From positions 4,712,001 through 4,776,000 of the forward strand of contig NZ_CP060412.1 of the NCBI RefSeq assembly GCF_014297575.1: a stretch of DNA of 64,000 nucleotides, in the 5' to 3' direction. Every line of letters starts with the position of its first letter. Within the stretch, counting starts at the first letter, position 1. Below the pieces are notes generated by a model. It saw only the letters and a list, made by a program, of their open reading frames with translations, did not search any database and had not been told where the DNA came from. The translations under genes were made by a program, and so were the position numbers. This document shows positions 18,708-27,237 of the stretch, piece by piece. Origin of the DNA: Dyella telluris (GTDB lineage Bacteria; Pseudomonadota; Gammaproteobacteria; Xanthomonadales; Rhodanobacteraceae).

Positions 18708-18882
18708 GAAGACTCCGGGCCAATTCCAAGGGTGTTCCGCAGTATGCGGCCGAAGTCGACACCACGACTACTGCGTAGACGCCCATCGACCCGCGCCTGT
18801 GCCATTAGTACTACCCGGACAGGCCCGCGGCAGTCACGGCGGAAGCATTCGCGCCCATCGCGCCTGCAGCGGCGGCGACCGC

Positions 18883-19344
18883 CTAGAGAATCCCCATGAG
18901 CAACCGGCAGAACGCCCACTCGCTACGCAGATAGCCGCTGTGTGTGGGCACGCCATCCGAAGCATCGGCGAGCCTGCGGTGGTAGAACATGTGCATCGCC
19001 ACGGGAGGAAGTCCATCCGTGCGGACAAAGTTGGGCGTCGGAATGAAGGTGATCTTCAGCGGCCCGAACTCTCCGTGCTCAATGGCAGGCTTGCCGCAGC
19101 GAAGGCAATGGCCCCGGCGGATGTTCGGCGGGAGCCGGTATCGGCGGAATGCCACGTTCTCGCCACCCTTGACCACGACATGGCGGGTGCGCACCAGGGT
19201 CGCATCCTAGTACGGCCTCCCCGTATAGGCCTGGCAGATCGTGCAATGGCAGACGAAGCGCGCCACCGGCCCTGCAATGACTTCGAACTGGCAGGCACCG
19301 CACTCACACGCCGCCTTCAGTACCGGAAACTCGATCGGAGCCAT
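18883..19344 (-). pseudogene. GFA/CENP-V family gene broken by one in-frame TAG
   Basis: Read from the ATG at 19344, one frame encodes a complete glutathione-dependent formaldehyde-activating (GFA/CENP-V) type zinc protein of about 153 residues: CECGACQF, then CHCTICQAYTGRPY, then CLRCGKP, all in the usual order. A single TAG at 19207-19209 interrupts it right after GRPY. The frame is intact on both sides. A GTG restart at 19194 would make a 103 aa fragment lacking two of the zinc clusters. Either a recent nonsense mutation, a sequencing error or suppression of the amber codon. Confidence 0.72.
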
Positions 19345-19429
19345 GGGTCGACATCCTCCGCGAACGGGACTTCAGGGTTCTTCCCCGGGTGTTGCTAACG
19401 CAGGCGCAGCAGTTCAGGCACGCCCGCCG

Positions 19430-20128
19430 TCACTTCGATCGCCAGCTTTCCAGCAAGGTGCGCGTCTGCTCGATGACGGTGGCCTTGAGCAGGGTCGCCT
19501 TGGCCGCATCCATCTCCTTCCAGCCCATGGCCTCGAGGCAGGCGCCGGGCGGATGGAAGAACGGCATCATCTGGCCCTTGAGGGTAAGCAGGCGTATGCG
19601 GGTCACCGGATCGCGCGTACTGGTGCCGGTGATGCGTGCCAGCAGGGTCAGGCGCAATTTGTTGAGCGGCTCCTTCAGTCGCTGCTCCAGCAGCTTGGAC
19701 GTGGCCAGCGGTTCCTCGCCGGCCATGTCGCGTGCCACGAAAAGGCGCCGGTCCGCGGCCTGGGAGTCCGTCAGCACCATATCCAGGCCCACTTCGTAGA
19801 TGTGCAGGAACACGTCGATCAGTGGCTGCACGCTGTCGTGGTTCTTCAATGCAGCGGCAGCCAGTCGCATCGCCGGCTCGAAGCGGCCCAGCAGGTCATC
19901 GGTGATGAACTGGGCGCAGGCGAGGTAAACCCCCTCCTTGTTCTCGAAGTAGTACTGCAGCGCGGGCGGATTGACGCCCGCCGCGGCGGCAATGTCACGG
20001 GTAGATGCGCCGGCAAAACCGTGCTCGCCGAACAGCTTGATGGCCGCGTCGATGATCCGCTGCCGCGTTTCGTCGCCGCGCGCATAGCCCGCGGCAGGGG
20101 CGCGACGGGGGCGCTTGGGTTGGCTCAT
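19430..20128 (-). CDS. TetR/AcrR-family repressor of the adjacent efflux operon
   Basis: A 232 aa TetR-type regulator: N-terminal HTH (RQRIIDAAIKLFGEHGFAGASTRDIAAAAGVNPPALQYYFENKEGVY) and a C-terminal CerR-like (DUF1956) ligand domain. Start 20128 follows GGAGA by seven bases; an upstream extension has no support. It is divergent from the EmrA/EmrB/NodT operon, and the 95-base gap contains two tandem TTCC-N4-GGAA sites that are good operator candidates. Probably represses itself and the pump; inducer unknown. Confidence 0.86.
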   Translation of the reverse strand: MSQPKRPRRAPAAGYARGDETRQRIIDAAIKLFGEHGFAGASTRDIAAAAGVNPPALQYYFENKEGVYLACAQFITDDLLGRFEPAMRLAAAALKNHDSVQPLIDVFLHIYEVGLDMVLTDSQAADRRLFVARDMAGEEPLATSKLLEQRLKEPLNKLRLTLLARITGTSTRDPVTRIRLLTLKGQMMPFFHPPGACLEAMGWKEMDAAKATLLKATVIEQTRTLLESWRSK

Positions 20129-20164
20129 GCACCTGTCTCCTGCTTGCTGCCGCAAATATATCAT

Positions 20165-20207
20165 TTGACAAAAGTATTCCAATCGGAATAAATCTTCCGG
20201 CTGGAAT
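20165..20207 (+). promoter_or_regulatory. efflux operon promoter with tandem operators
   Basis: TTGACA at 20165-20170 gives a plausible -35 box; the -10 region near 20188-20194 (ATAAATC) is poor. Two inverted repeats ATTCC-N4-GGAAT (20176-20189) and TTCC-N4-GGAA (20195-20206) lie 18 bases apart, centre to centre, over and just after the promoter. Position between the TetR gene and the operon supports TetR binding. Confidence 0.55.
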
Positions 20208-20223
20208 ACATTGGACACCCCTC

Positions 20224-21360
20224 ATGCCCTCCCCCTCCGGCTCCACGCCCGGTGATGTAACGAAAGACTCTCCCGCCACGCCATCCCGCCGCTCGAAGGC
20301 TGGCAGGATCCTGCTGCCTGTTGGCCTGGTACTGGCCGTTGTTGCCGTGCTGGCACTGGGCTACTGGTGGACAGTGGGCCGCTTCATGCAGAGCACCGAC
20401 GATGCCTACCTGCGCGCGGACAGCATGACCGTGGCACCCAAGGTCAACGGCTACGTGACGGACGTGTACGTGGGCGACAACGCCGCCGTCAAAGCGGGCG
20501 ATCCGCTGGTGCGGCTGGACGGTCGCCAGTACCAGGCCGCACTGGACCAGGCCACGGCCACCGTGGATGCGCGCCAGGCGGATATCCAGCGCGCGCAGGC
20601 CGGCATACTGCAACAGCACGCCGCCATCGAGCAGGCCAGGGCCCAGCTCATGGCGGCACGGATCAGCAGCCGCCACGCTGAAGACGAAGTGCGTCGCTAC
20701 GGCCCCCTGGCCAGCTCCGGCGCGGAAAGCGGCGATCAGCTGTCGGTACTGGTCAGCAACCGCGACCAGGCCCAGGCCACCCTGGCTGCCGATACGGCTG
20801 CGCTTGATCAGGCGCAGGCCAAGGTCGCCGACCTCAACGCGCAGATTGCGCAGGCCCGGGCCCAGCTGGAAGCAGCGCAGGCATCGGCGCGCCAGTCCAA
20901 GCTGGATCTGGAGGACACCCTGATCCGCAGCTCGCTGCCCGGCCGCGTGGGTGATCGCACGGTACGCGTGGGCCAGTATGCGCAGCCAGGCACCCGCATG
21001 ATGACCGTGGTGCCGATCGAGGGCGTGTATCTGGTCGCCAACTTCAAGGAAACCCAGATCGGCCAGATGCGTGCCGGACAGCACGCCAACATCCACGTCG
21101 ATGCCCTGCCCGATGTCGAGCTGCACGGCGTGGTGGACAGTTTCGCCCCCGGCACAGGCGCGGAGTTCGCGCTGCTGCCGCCAGAGAATGCCACCGGCAA
21201 CTTCACCAAGATCGTGCAGCGCGTGCCCGTGCGCATCCGACTGGATGCCGACGAATCGACGCGCAAGCTGCTGGTGCCGGGCCTCTCGGTGATGGTGAAG
21301 GTGGATACCCGCCAGTCGCATGAAGACAGCACCACCCCCGCCGGGAGCGGTCGTGGCTGA
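20224..21360 (+). CDS. EmrA/HlyD-family membrane fusion protein
   Basis: A 378 aa periplasmic adaptor with one N-terminal transmembrane helix (LLPVGLVLAVVAVLALGYWW), the family signature STDDAYLRADSMTVAPKVNGYV, a long coiled coil rich in Ala/Gln (about residues 110-235) and the closing lipoyl/barrel region (GRVGDRTVRVGQYAQPGTRMM). It links the MFS pump encoded next to the outer-membrane channel encoded third. First gene of a three-gene operon; coding overlaps the next gene by eight bases if that starts at its GTG. Confidence 0.88.
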   Translation: MPSPSGSTPGDVTKDSPATPSRRSKAGRILLPVGLVLAVVAVLALGYWWTVGRFMQSTDDAYLRADSMTVAPKVNGYVTDVYVGDNAAVKAGDPLVRLDGRQYQAALDQATATVDARQADIQRAQAGILQQHAAIEQARAQLMAARISSRHAEDEVRRYGPLASSGAESGDQLSVLVSNRDQAQATLAADTAALDQAQAKVADLNAQIAQARAQLEAAQASARQSKLDLEDTLIRSSLPGRVGDRTVRVGQYAQPGTRMMTVVPIEGVYLVANFKETQIGQMRAGQHANIHVDALPDVELHGVVDSFAPGTGAEFALLPPENATGNFTKIVQRVPVRIRLDADESTRKLLVPGLSVMVKVDTRQSHEDSTTPAGSGRG

Positions 21361-22933
21361 GGCAGCAGCCCCTTCCGCCAGTCATCCTGAGCGCGCAAGT
21401 GTTGCGGACTGGATCGCGGTGGCGGCCGGTTCACTCGGCGCGCTGATGGCCACACTGGACATCTCCATCACCAACTCCGCCCTGCCGCAGATCCAGGGCG
21501 AGATCGGCGCCACCGGTACCGAGGGCACGTGGATCTCCACGGGCTACCTGATGTCGGAGATCGTGATCATTCCGCTCGCGGCATGGTTGACGCGCGTGTT
21601 CGGCCTGCGCAATTTCCTGCTTGGCTGCGCGGTGCTGTTCATCCTGTTTTCGATGATGTGCGGCGTATCCACCACGCTGATGATGATGATCGCGGGGCGC
21701 ATCGGCCAGGGCCTGACCGGTGGCGCGATGATTCCCACCGCGCAGACCATCATCCGCAGCCGGCTGCCCATGTCGCAGCTGCCCATCGGCATGACCGCCT
21801 TCGGCCTGATCGTGCTGCTGGGTCCGCTGCTGGGCCCGGTGCTCGGTGGCTGGCTCACGGAAAACATCAGCTGGAGCTGGTGCTTCTTCATCAACCTGCC
21901 GGTGTGCATTGGCCTGATCACCCTGCTCGTCGCCGGCCTGCCTTCGGACAAGCCGCACTGGGAGGCGCTGCGAAAGGCCGACTGGCTGGGCGTGTTCGGT
22001 CTCACCATCGGCCTGAGCACGCTCACCGTGGTGCTGGAAGAAGGCCAGCGGGAACGCTGGTTCGAATCCAGCATGATCATCTGGCTCAGCCTGCTTTCGT
22101 TCGCCGGCATGGTGATGATCGCCATCTCGCAGTTCACGGCGCCCAAGCCGGTGATGCGCCTGAGCCTGCTGAAGAATCCACGCTACGCCAGCGTGATCTT
22201 CATCGTGCTGGTGGTGGGCGCGGCGCTCTATGGCGTGATCTATGTGATTCCGCAGTTCCTCGGCATCATCGCCGGTTACAACGCGGAGCAGTCGGGCTGG
22301 GTCATGCTGGTATCGGGCGTGCCCGCCTTCATGATGATGCCGATCCTGCCGCGCCTGCTTGGCAAGGTGGATTTCCGCATCATGGTGATCACCGGCCTGC
22401 TGTGTTTCGTGGCCAGCTGCATGTTGGACATCCACCTGACCGCGCAGTCCGTGGGCGACGACTTCTTCTGGTCGCAGCTGGTGCGTGGCGCTGGCCAGAT
22501 GCTCGCCATGATGCCGTTGAACCAGGCCTCGATGGCGGCGGTGTCGCGCGAAGAGTCCGGCGACGCTGCCGGCATCTACAACATGGCGCGAAACCTGGGT
22601 GGATCGATCGGACTGGCCATCATCGGCACGGTCATCGATCGTCGCAACACGTTCCACGTGGCCACCATCCGCGAGTCGCTCTCCGCCAATTCCACGCTGG
22701 GACAGGAGCGCATGGCGGCCAACGCGGCCGGCTGGTTCGCGCGCACCGGCGACCTTGCCTACTCCCATATGCGTGCACTGGGCCAGCTGGCGGAGCAGAT
22801 CCAGCAGCAAGCCCTGGTGATGACGTACTCGGAAATTTTCTACGTGCTTGGCATTGCCCTGCTCTGCTGCATACCGCTCGCCCTGCTGCTGAAGACCCCG
22901 CGCCACCATGCGCCGGCCTCGGCGGGCCACTGA
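21353..22933 (+). CDS. EmrB/QacA-type (DHA2, 14-TM) MFS drug exporter
   Basis: Proton-driven multidrug antiporter of 526 aa with 14 predicted helices. Motif LATLDISITNSALPQI-like LMATLDISITNSALPQIQ in helix 1 and the GPLLGPVLGGWL antiporter motif C are visible. I chose the GTG at 21353 because CGGGAG lies six bases before it and it overlaps the preceding stop; the ATG at 21320 has no ribosome site. With the adaptor upstream and the NodT channel downstream it forms a complete EmrAB-TolC-like system. Confidence 0.88.
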   Translation: MAEAAAPSASHPERASVADWIAVAAGSLGALMATLDISITNSALPQIQGEIGATGTEGTWISTGYLMSEIVIIPLAAWLTRVFGLRNFLLGCAVLFILFSMMCGVSTTLMMMIAGRIGQGLTGGAMIPTAQTIIRSRLPMSQLPIGMTAFGLIVLLGPLLGPVLGGWLTENISWSWCFFINLPVCIGLITLLVAGLPSDKPHWEALRKADWLGVFGLTIGLSTLTVVLEEGQRERWFESSMIIWLSLLSFAGMVMIAISQFTAPKPVMRLSLLKNPRYASVIFIVLVVGAALYGVIYVIPQFLGIIAGYNAEQSGWVMLVSGVPAFMMMPILPRLLGKVDFRIMVITGLLCFVASCMLDIHLTAQSVGDDFFWSQLVRGAGQMLAMMPLNQASMAAVSREESGDAAGIYNMARNLGGSIGLAIIGTVIDRRNTFHVATIRESLSANSTLGQERMAANAAGWFARTGDLAYSHMRALGQLAEQIQQQALVMTYSEIFYVLGIALLCCIPLALLLKTPRHHAPASAGH

Positions 22934-22944
22934 GGATGTTTTCC

Positions 22945-24429
22945 ATGAACACGCCCGATTCCCGCGCACGCCGCGGTTCGCTGCTGGCGCTGACCGTTTC
23001 GCTCATCCTGCTTTCTGGTTGCACCGTGGGCCCTGATTACCGCGGTGCGCCGCAGGTTTCCGCCGGGCACGACAACGCCTTCGTCCGTGCACCGTCCGCT
23101 GGCCTCAGCACCACCCCGGCGCCCAGCCAATGGTGGAAGACGCTGAACGATCCGCAGCTTGATGCCCTGATCGACGCCGCCCTGGCCAACAACCAGAACC
23201 TGAAGGCCGCGCAGGCCCGGCTGCGGCAGTCGCGCGAGCAACTGCAGCAGCAACGCACCAAAGCCTTGCCCAGTCTTTCCGTCGATGCGGCAGCAGTGCG
23301 CGTACGCGAGCCGGATACGTCGCTGCTGTCGTCGTCTTCGGGCAATGACTCCACGCAGAACGGCCAGAGCTCCGGCTCGTCTGGCGGGCACGGGCGCGGC
23401 CCGTTGCAGCTTTACACGGCGGGCTTCGACGCCTCCTGGGAGCTTGACCTGTTCGGCGGCACGCGTCGCGCCACCGAGTCCGCTTCTGCGCAGGCCGAAG
23501 CGGTGGAGGCGGATCTTGCCGACACGCAGGTGCAGCTCGCGGCTGAAGTCGCGCAGGCTTACATCGACCTGCGCGACCAGCAGCAGCGGCTGGTACTGGC
23601 CCATCAGTCCACCGAGCTGGCGCAGAAGACACTGGCACTGGTGCAGCAGCGACGCGAGCGCGGCACGGCTTCCGATGCGGACGTCGAGCGACAGAACACC
23701 CAGGTGGAGAACACGCGCGCCACCTTGATCCCGCTGGACGAGCAGATCACCGAATCGATGGACCAGCTGGCCGTGCTGACCGGCCAGGCACCGGGCGCGC
23801 TCGACCGGGAACTCTCGGCGCCCGCCTCCTTGCCGGCCATGCCGGCCACGGTGGCAGTGGATGACCCTGCAACCATGCTGCGGCAACGACCCGACATCCG
23901 CGCCGCCGAACGCCGGCTTGCCTCGGGCAATGCACAGATCGGCCAGCACACCGCCGACCTGTTTCCCAAGGTGACCTTGATGGGCTACCTGGGCAGCACC
24001 GGCATCAACCCGCGGGACCTTGCCAAAAAGAGCGCCGTCACCTGGCTGGGCGTGCCTTACCTGCAGTGGAACGTCTTTGATTTCGGACGCGTGCGCAGCA
24101 GCATCCGTCAGGCCGAGGCCGGCCGCGATGAACTGGCCGCGCAGTACACGCAGACCGTGCTCGCCGCCCTGCAGGACGCCAACAATGCACTGTCCCGCTA
24201 CGGCCACCAGCGCGAGAGCGTGACGCGCCTCACGCAGATCGAGACGTCGGCCAACCGCTCAGAGAACCTGATGCACCAGCGCTATAGCGCGGGCGCCTCC
24301 TCGCTGATCGACCTGATGGACGCGCAGCGCACGCAGTTCAGCGCCCAGCAGAACCGCATCGAGGGCCAGGCCAGCCTGCTGAAGGATTTCGTCTCGCTGC
24401 AGAAGAGCCTGGGACTGGGCTGGCAGTGA
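22945..24429 (+). CDS. NodT-family outer-membrane efflux lipoprotein
   Basis: Outer-membrane channel of the EmrAB-like system, 494 aa. Signal peptide with lipobox LLSGC, then TVGPDYRGAP, two OEP repeats (SWELDLFGGTRRATESA; PYLQWNVFDFGRVRSSIRQAEA) and a C-terminal helix. A Ser/Gly/Asn-rich linker near residues 120-150 is longer than usual for the family. GAGGA is 8 bases before the ATG at 22945; the ATG at 22936 overlaps that site. Followed by a GC-rich hairpin. Confidence 0.87.
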   Translation: MNTPDSRARRGSLLALTVSLILLSGCTVGPDYRGAPQVSAGHDNAFVRAPSAGLSTTPAPSQWWKTLNDPQLDALIDAALANNQNLKAAQARLRQSREQLQQQRTKALPSLSVDAAAVRVREPDTSLLSSSSGNDSTQNGQSSGSSGGHGRGPLQLYTAGFDASWELDLFGGTRRATESASAQAEAVEADLADTQVQLAAEVAQAYIDLRDQQQRLVLAHQSTELAQKTLALVQQRRERGTASDADVERQNTQVENTRATLIPLDEQITESMDQLAVLTGQAPGALDRELSAPASLPAMPATVAVDDPATMLRQRPDIRAAERRLASGNAQIGQHTADLFPKVTLMGYLGSTGINPRDLAKKSAVTWLGVPYLQWNVFDFGRVRSSIRQAEAGRDELAAQYTQTVLAALQDANNALSRYGHQRESVTRLTQIETSANRSENLMHQRYSAGASSLIDLMDAQRTQFSAQQNRIEGQASLLKDFVSLQKSLGLGWQ

Positions 24430-24435
24430 AGGACC

Positions 24436-24453
24436 GCCCGGCCCCGGCCGGGC
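24436..24453 (+). terminator. terminator hairpin after the efflux operon
   Basis: Perfect 8-bp stem GCCCGGCC/GGCCGGGC with a 2-base centre, 6 bases after the channel gene stop and just before the next promoter. No T-tract. Confidence 0.55.
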
Positions 24454-24462
24454 ATCCGGTGG

Positions 24463-24513
24463 TTGACGGCGAATGCTTGTAGATCAACAATAGTTGCATG
24501 AATACAACTATTG
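24463..24513 (+). promoter_or_regulatory. leaderless promoter with palindrome over the start codon
   Basis: TTGACG (24463-24468), 17 bases, AACAAT (24486-24491) places transcription start at about 24498, the A of the ATG. A perfect inverted repeat CAATAGTTG-N8-CAACTATTG (24488-24496 and 24505-24513) is centred on that codon. No ribosome site precedes the ATG. The palindrome is a MarR-type operator candidate for the downstream regulator. Confidence 0.6.
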
Positions 24514-25940
24514 CCCGTTCCCGGCAGGCCGGGACCCATCCGAACCTGATCCTCGCCATCTGCTGCCTGAGTCTGCTGATGGTGGCGATGGACGCCACCA
24601 TCGTGAACGTTGCCCTGCCCTCGATCCGCCGCGATCTGGGCGCATCGATCTCCGGCCTGCAGTGGGTGATCGATGCCTACACCATGGTGGTGGCCAGCCT
24701 GCTAATGCTGGCCGGCTCGATGGCGGATCGTTTCGGGCGCCGCCGCGTATTCCAGACGGGCATGGGCCTGTTCATGCTGGGCTCGCTGCTGTGCAGCGTG
24801 GCGCCGAACACCGAAGGCCTGGTCGCCTTTCGCATTGTGCAGGCGCTGGGCGCCACGATGCTTAACCCGGTCGCCATGTCGATCATCGCCAACACTTTCC
24901 ACGAGCCCAAGGCACGCGCACGCGCCATCGGCATCTGGGGCGCTGTGGCTGGCGTGGCCATGGCGCTGGGCCCCGTGATTGGCGGTGCGCTGACGCAGAG
25001 CATAGGCTGGCGTTCGATCTTCTGGGTGAACCTGCCGGTGGGTGCTGCAGCCATGTTGCTGGCCGCGCGCTATATCCCGGAATCGAAGGCGCCGCATCCG
25101 CGACGCGTCGATCCGGTCGGTCAGCTGCTGGTGTTCGGCATCCTGGCTACGGTGACCTATGCCGTCATCGAAGGCCCCCGCGAAGGCTGGGCATCGACCA
25201 CGATCATCGGCCTGTTCGGCGCCGCTGCGCTTTCACTGGTGGCCTTGCTGATCTACGAGCCCCGTAGACGCGAGCCCCTGATCGACGTGCGCTTCTTCCG
25301 CAGCGCGCCGTTCAGCAGCGCCACCCTGATCGCCGTTTGCAGCTTCTCGGCCTTCTCCGGCTTCCTGTTCCTCAATACGCTCTACCTGCAGGAAGTGCGC
25401 GGGCTGTCGGCGTTCCAGACCGGCTTGTGCACCCTGCCGCTGGCGTTGGCCACCATCCTCTGCTCGCCGCTTTCCGGCCGGCTGGTCGGCAACTACGGCA
25501 CGCGGCCCTCCCTGCTCGCCTCCGGCGCAGCCACCGTCATCAGTGCACTGCTGATGACGCAGCTCACCGCCACCACGCCGCTCATCGTGCTGCTGCTGAC
25601 CTACGTCATCTTCGGCATCGGTTTCGGCATGGTGAATGCGCCCATCACCAACACCGCCGTATCCGGCATGCCGAAGGCGCAGGCCGGCCTTGCCGCCGCG
25701 GTGGCGTCCACCAGTCGCCAGATCGGCGCATCGCTGGGCGTGGCACTGGCCGGCACCATCCTGGGCATGCATGTTCACCATGGCTTTGCCGAGGCATCGC
25801 ATCCGTTCTGGTGGCTTATCGTGGGTGGCGGCGCAGTAGTGCTTGTACTCGGCTGGCTGTCCAATACGCGCTGGGCAAAGGAAACCACGCGCCATGCGGC
25901 ACACCTGCTGGAAGAAGCGCCGGCCGGAGCCACCGCATGA
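24498..25940 (+). CDS. DHA2-family MFS drug exporter
   Basis: Proton antiporter of 480 aa with 14 predicted helices: LMVAMDATIVNVALPSI in helix 1, SMADRFGRRRV loop 2-3 motif A, and ALGPVIGGALTQ motif C. The nearest later Met lies inside helix 1, so the ATG at 24498 must be the start even though it lacks a Shine-Dalgarno site; the promoter geometry suggests a leaderless message. It overlaps the MarR gene by four bases (ATGA), so pump and regulator are co-expressed. Confidence 0.88.
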   Translation: MNTTIARSRQAGTHPNLILAICCLSLLMVAMDATIVNVALPSIRRDLGASISGLQWVIDAYTMVVASLLMLAGSMADRFGRRRVFQTGMGLFMLGSLLCSVAPNTEGLVAFRIVQALGATMLNPVAMSIIANTFHEPKARARAIGIWGAVAGVAMALGPVIGGALTQSIGWRSIFWVNLPVGAAAMLLAARYIPESKAPHPRRVDPVGQLLVFGILATVTYAVIEGPREGWASTTIIGLFGAAALSLVALLIYEPRRREPLIDVRFFRSAPFSSATLIAVCSFSAFSGFLFLNTLYLQEVRGLSAFQTGLCTLPLALATILCSPLSGRLVGNYGTRPSLLASGAATVISALLMTQLTATTPLIVLLLTYVIFGIGFGMVNAPITNTAVSGMPKAQAGLAAAVASTSRQIGASLGVALAGTILGMHVHHGFAEASHPFWWLIVGGGAVVLVLGWLSNTRWAKETTRHAAHLLEEAPAGATA

Positions 25941-26377
25941 TCAAGCACGCCAACAGCGGCAGCGAGGCCGACCTCCTGTGGCAGCGCATGGTCGGACTGG
26001 TGTGGGAGACGCGTCGCGAATGGCGCCGCAAGGTCAGCGAGGTCACCGGCCTGCCTTTCAGCCGGGTACGCATCCTGTGGCGACTAGAAGACGCGCCGAT
26101 GACGCTGCGGCAGATTGCCGATGACACGGGTAGCGACGCCCCCGCCACCACCGTGGCCGTGAACGATCTGGAAGAACGTGGCCTGGTCGAGCGACAGCCG
26201 CATCCGGAGAATCGCCGCGCCAAGCTGGTGTCGCTGACCCGCACGGGCCGGCAGGTGGTGGAACAGGTGCACCGCACCGTGCGCGACGATGCACCGGCCG
26301 GCCTGCAGGCGCTCTCCAAAACCGATCTCGCGCACCTGCGTCGCATTCTGGAACGGATCGAAACCAGCGAGGAATGA
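25937..26377 (+). CDS. MarR-family regulator
   Basis: A 146 aa winged-helix MarR protein: VSEVTGLPFSRVRILWRLEDAPMTLRQIADDTGSDAPATTVAVNDLEERGLVERQPHPENRRAKLVSLT contains the recognition helix and wing (Asp/Arg of NRRAK). Translationally coupled to the upstream pump by an ATGA overlap, a common autoregulatory layout. The likely operator is the 9+9-bp palindrome at the pump start codon, where binding would block both genes. Confidence 0.86.
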   Translation: MIKHANSGSEADLLWQRMVGLVWETRREWRRKVSEVTGLPFSRVRILWRLEDAPMTLRQIADDTGSDAPATTVAVNDLEERGLVERQPHPENRRAKLVSLTRTGRQVVEQVHRTVRDDAPAGLQALSKTDLAHLRRILERIETSEE

Positions 26378-26414
26378 GCCTGTACGGCAGACTCATTCCC
26401 GGAACGCCGCCCAT

Positions 26415-27155
26415 TCAAAGCGCCATGCCACCGTCGATCGTCAGGCTGGACCCGGTCATGTAGCCGGACGCGGCACCCGACAGATAGGACACCAGCTCCG
26501 CCACATCGTCCGGACGCCCGACCTGCCCCAGCGGAACCATGGGCTTGATGTGCTCGATCTGGTCGATCGTCATATCCGTTTCAATGGGACCGGGCTGGAT
26601 GTTGTTGACGCGGATGCCGCGCGGCGCGAGATCCAGCGCCAGGCCCTTCACCAGCGCCGCCACGGCAGCCTTGCTCATGCCGTAGACGCTGCCGATGGGT
26701 GTCAGTGGACGCACGGCCGAGTTGCTGCCGATGGTGATCACACGACCGCCTTCCGCCATGTGCGGCACCGCCGCCTGTATCGCGACGTACACGCCACGGA
26801 CATTCACGTTCAGCACTTCGTCCAGGGCCTCCAGCGTGAACGCATCCACGCGCCCCAGACGCAGCACGCCCGCGTTGACCACCACTACATCCAGCCGGCC
26901 AAAGTGCGCCACCACGCTGTCCACCGCGGCGCGTATCGCGTCGGCATCGGCGCTATCCGCGCGCACGGCGAAGGCCTGTCCGCCGCCGGCGATGATCTGG
27001 CTGACCACCTCCTGCGCGCTGTCCGGGCGGGACACATAGGTCAGGCCCACCGAAAAGCCATCCTTGCCAAGGCGTCGTGCCGCAGCCGCGCCGATACCGC
27101 GCGAACCACCGAAGACCAGCGCCACTTTCGTATGCTGCGTTGCTTGATTGTTCAT
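26415..27155 (-). CDS. SDR-family oxidoreductase
   Basis: Classical short-chain dehydrogenase, 246 aa. Cofactor motif GGSRGIGAA at the N-terminus, VVNAGV in place of NNAG, catalytic Ser in TIGSNSA, Tyr-Lys in YGMSKAA, and the C-terminal SGYMTGSSLTIDGGMAL. Arg-15 region (GSRG) and Thr-Tyr-Val at strand 2 suggest NADP(H). Start 27155 follows GGGAG. Located beside a TetR gene on the same strand; both starts carry related sequence (27172-27189 and 27841-27858), suggesting the TetR controls it. Substrate unknown. Confidence 0.86.
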   Translation of the reverse strand: MNNQATQHTKVALVFGGSRGIGAAAARRLGKDGFSVGLTYVSRPDSAQEVVSQIIAGGGQAFAVRADSADADAIRAAVDSVVAHFGRLDVVVVNAGVLRLGRVDAFTLEALDEVLNVNVRGVYVAIQAAVPHMAEGGRVITIGSNSAVRPLTPIGSVYGMSKAAVAALVKGLALDLAPRGIRVNNIQPGPIETDMTIDQIEHIKPMVPLGQVGRPDDVAELVSYLSGAASGYMTGSSLTIDGGMAL

Positions 27156-27163
27156 GACACTCC

Positions 27164-27189
27164 CATTTATTGACTGATCGTTCCACAAT
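27164..27189 (-). promoter_or_regulatory. degenerate copy of the TetR operator upstream of the SDR gene
   Basis: The 26 bases just upstream of the SDR ribosome site match the perfect palindrome at 27834-27859 at 18 positions, including GACTGA and TCCA-AA blocks. Likely a weaker site for the same TetR protein. Confidence 0.4.
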
Positions 27190-27237
27190 GAGATAAACAA
27201 AAGCGCCACCTTGATCGGTGACGCCCATCCGTAACAC

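Noticed and set aside
21529..22944. In-frame upstream extension of the NodT channel gene
   Set aside because: Would overlap the whole MFS gene in another frame and bury the signal peptide and lipobox.
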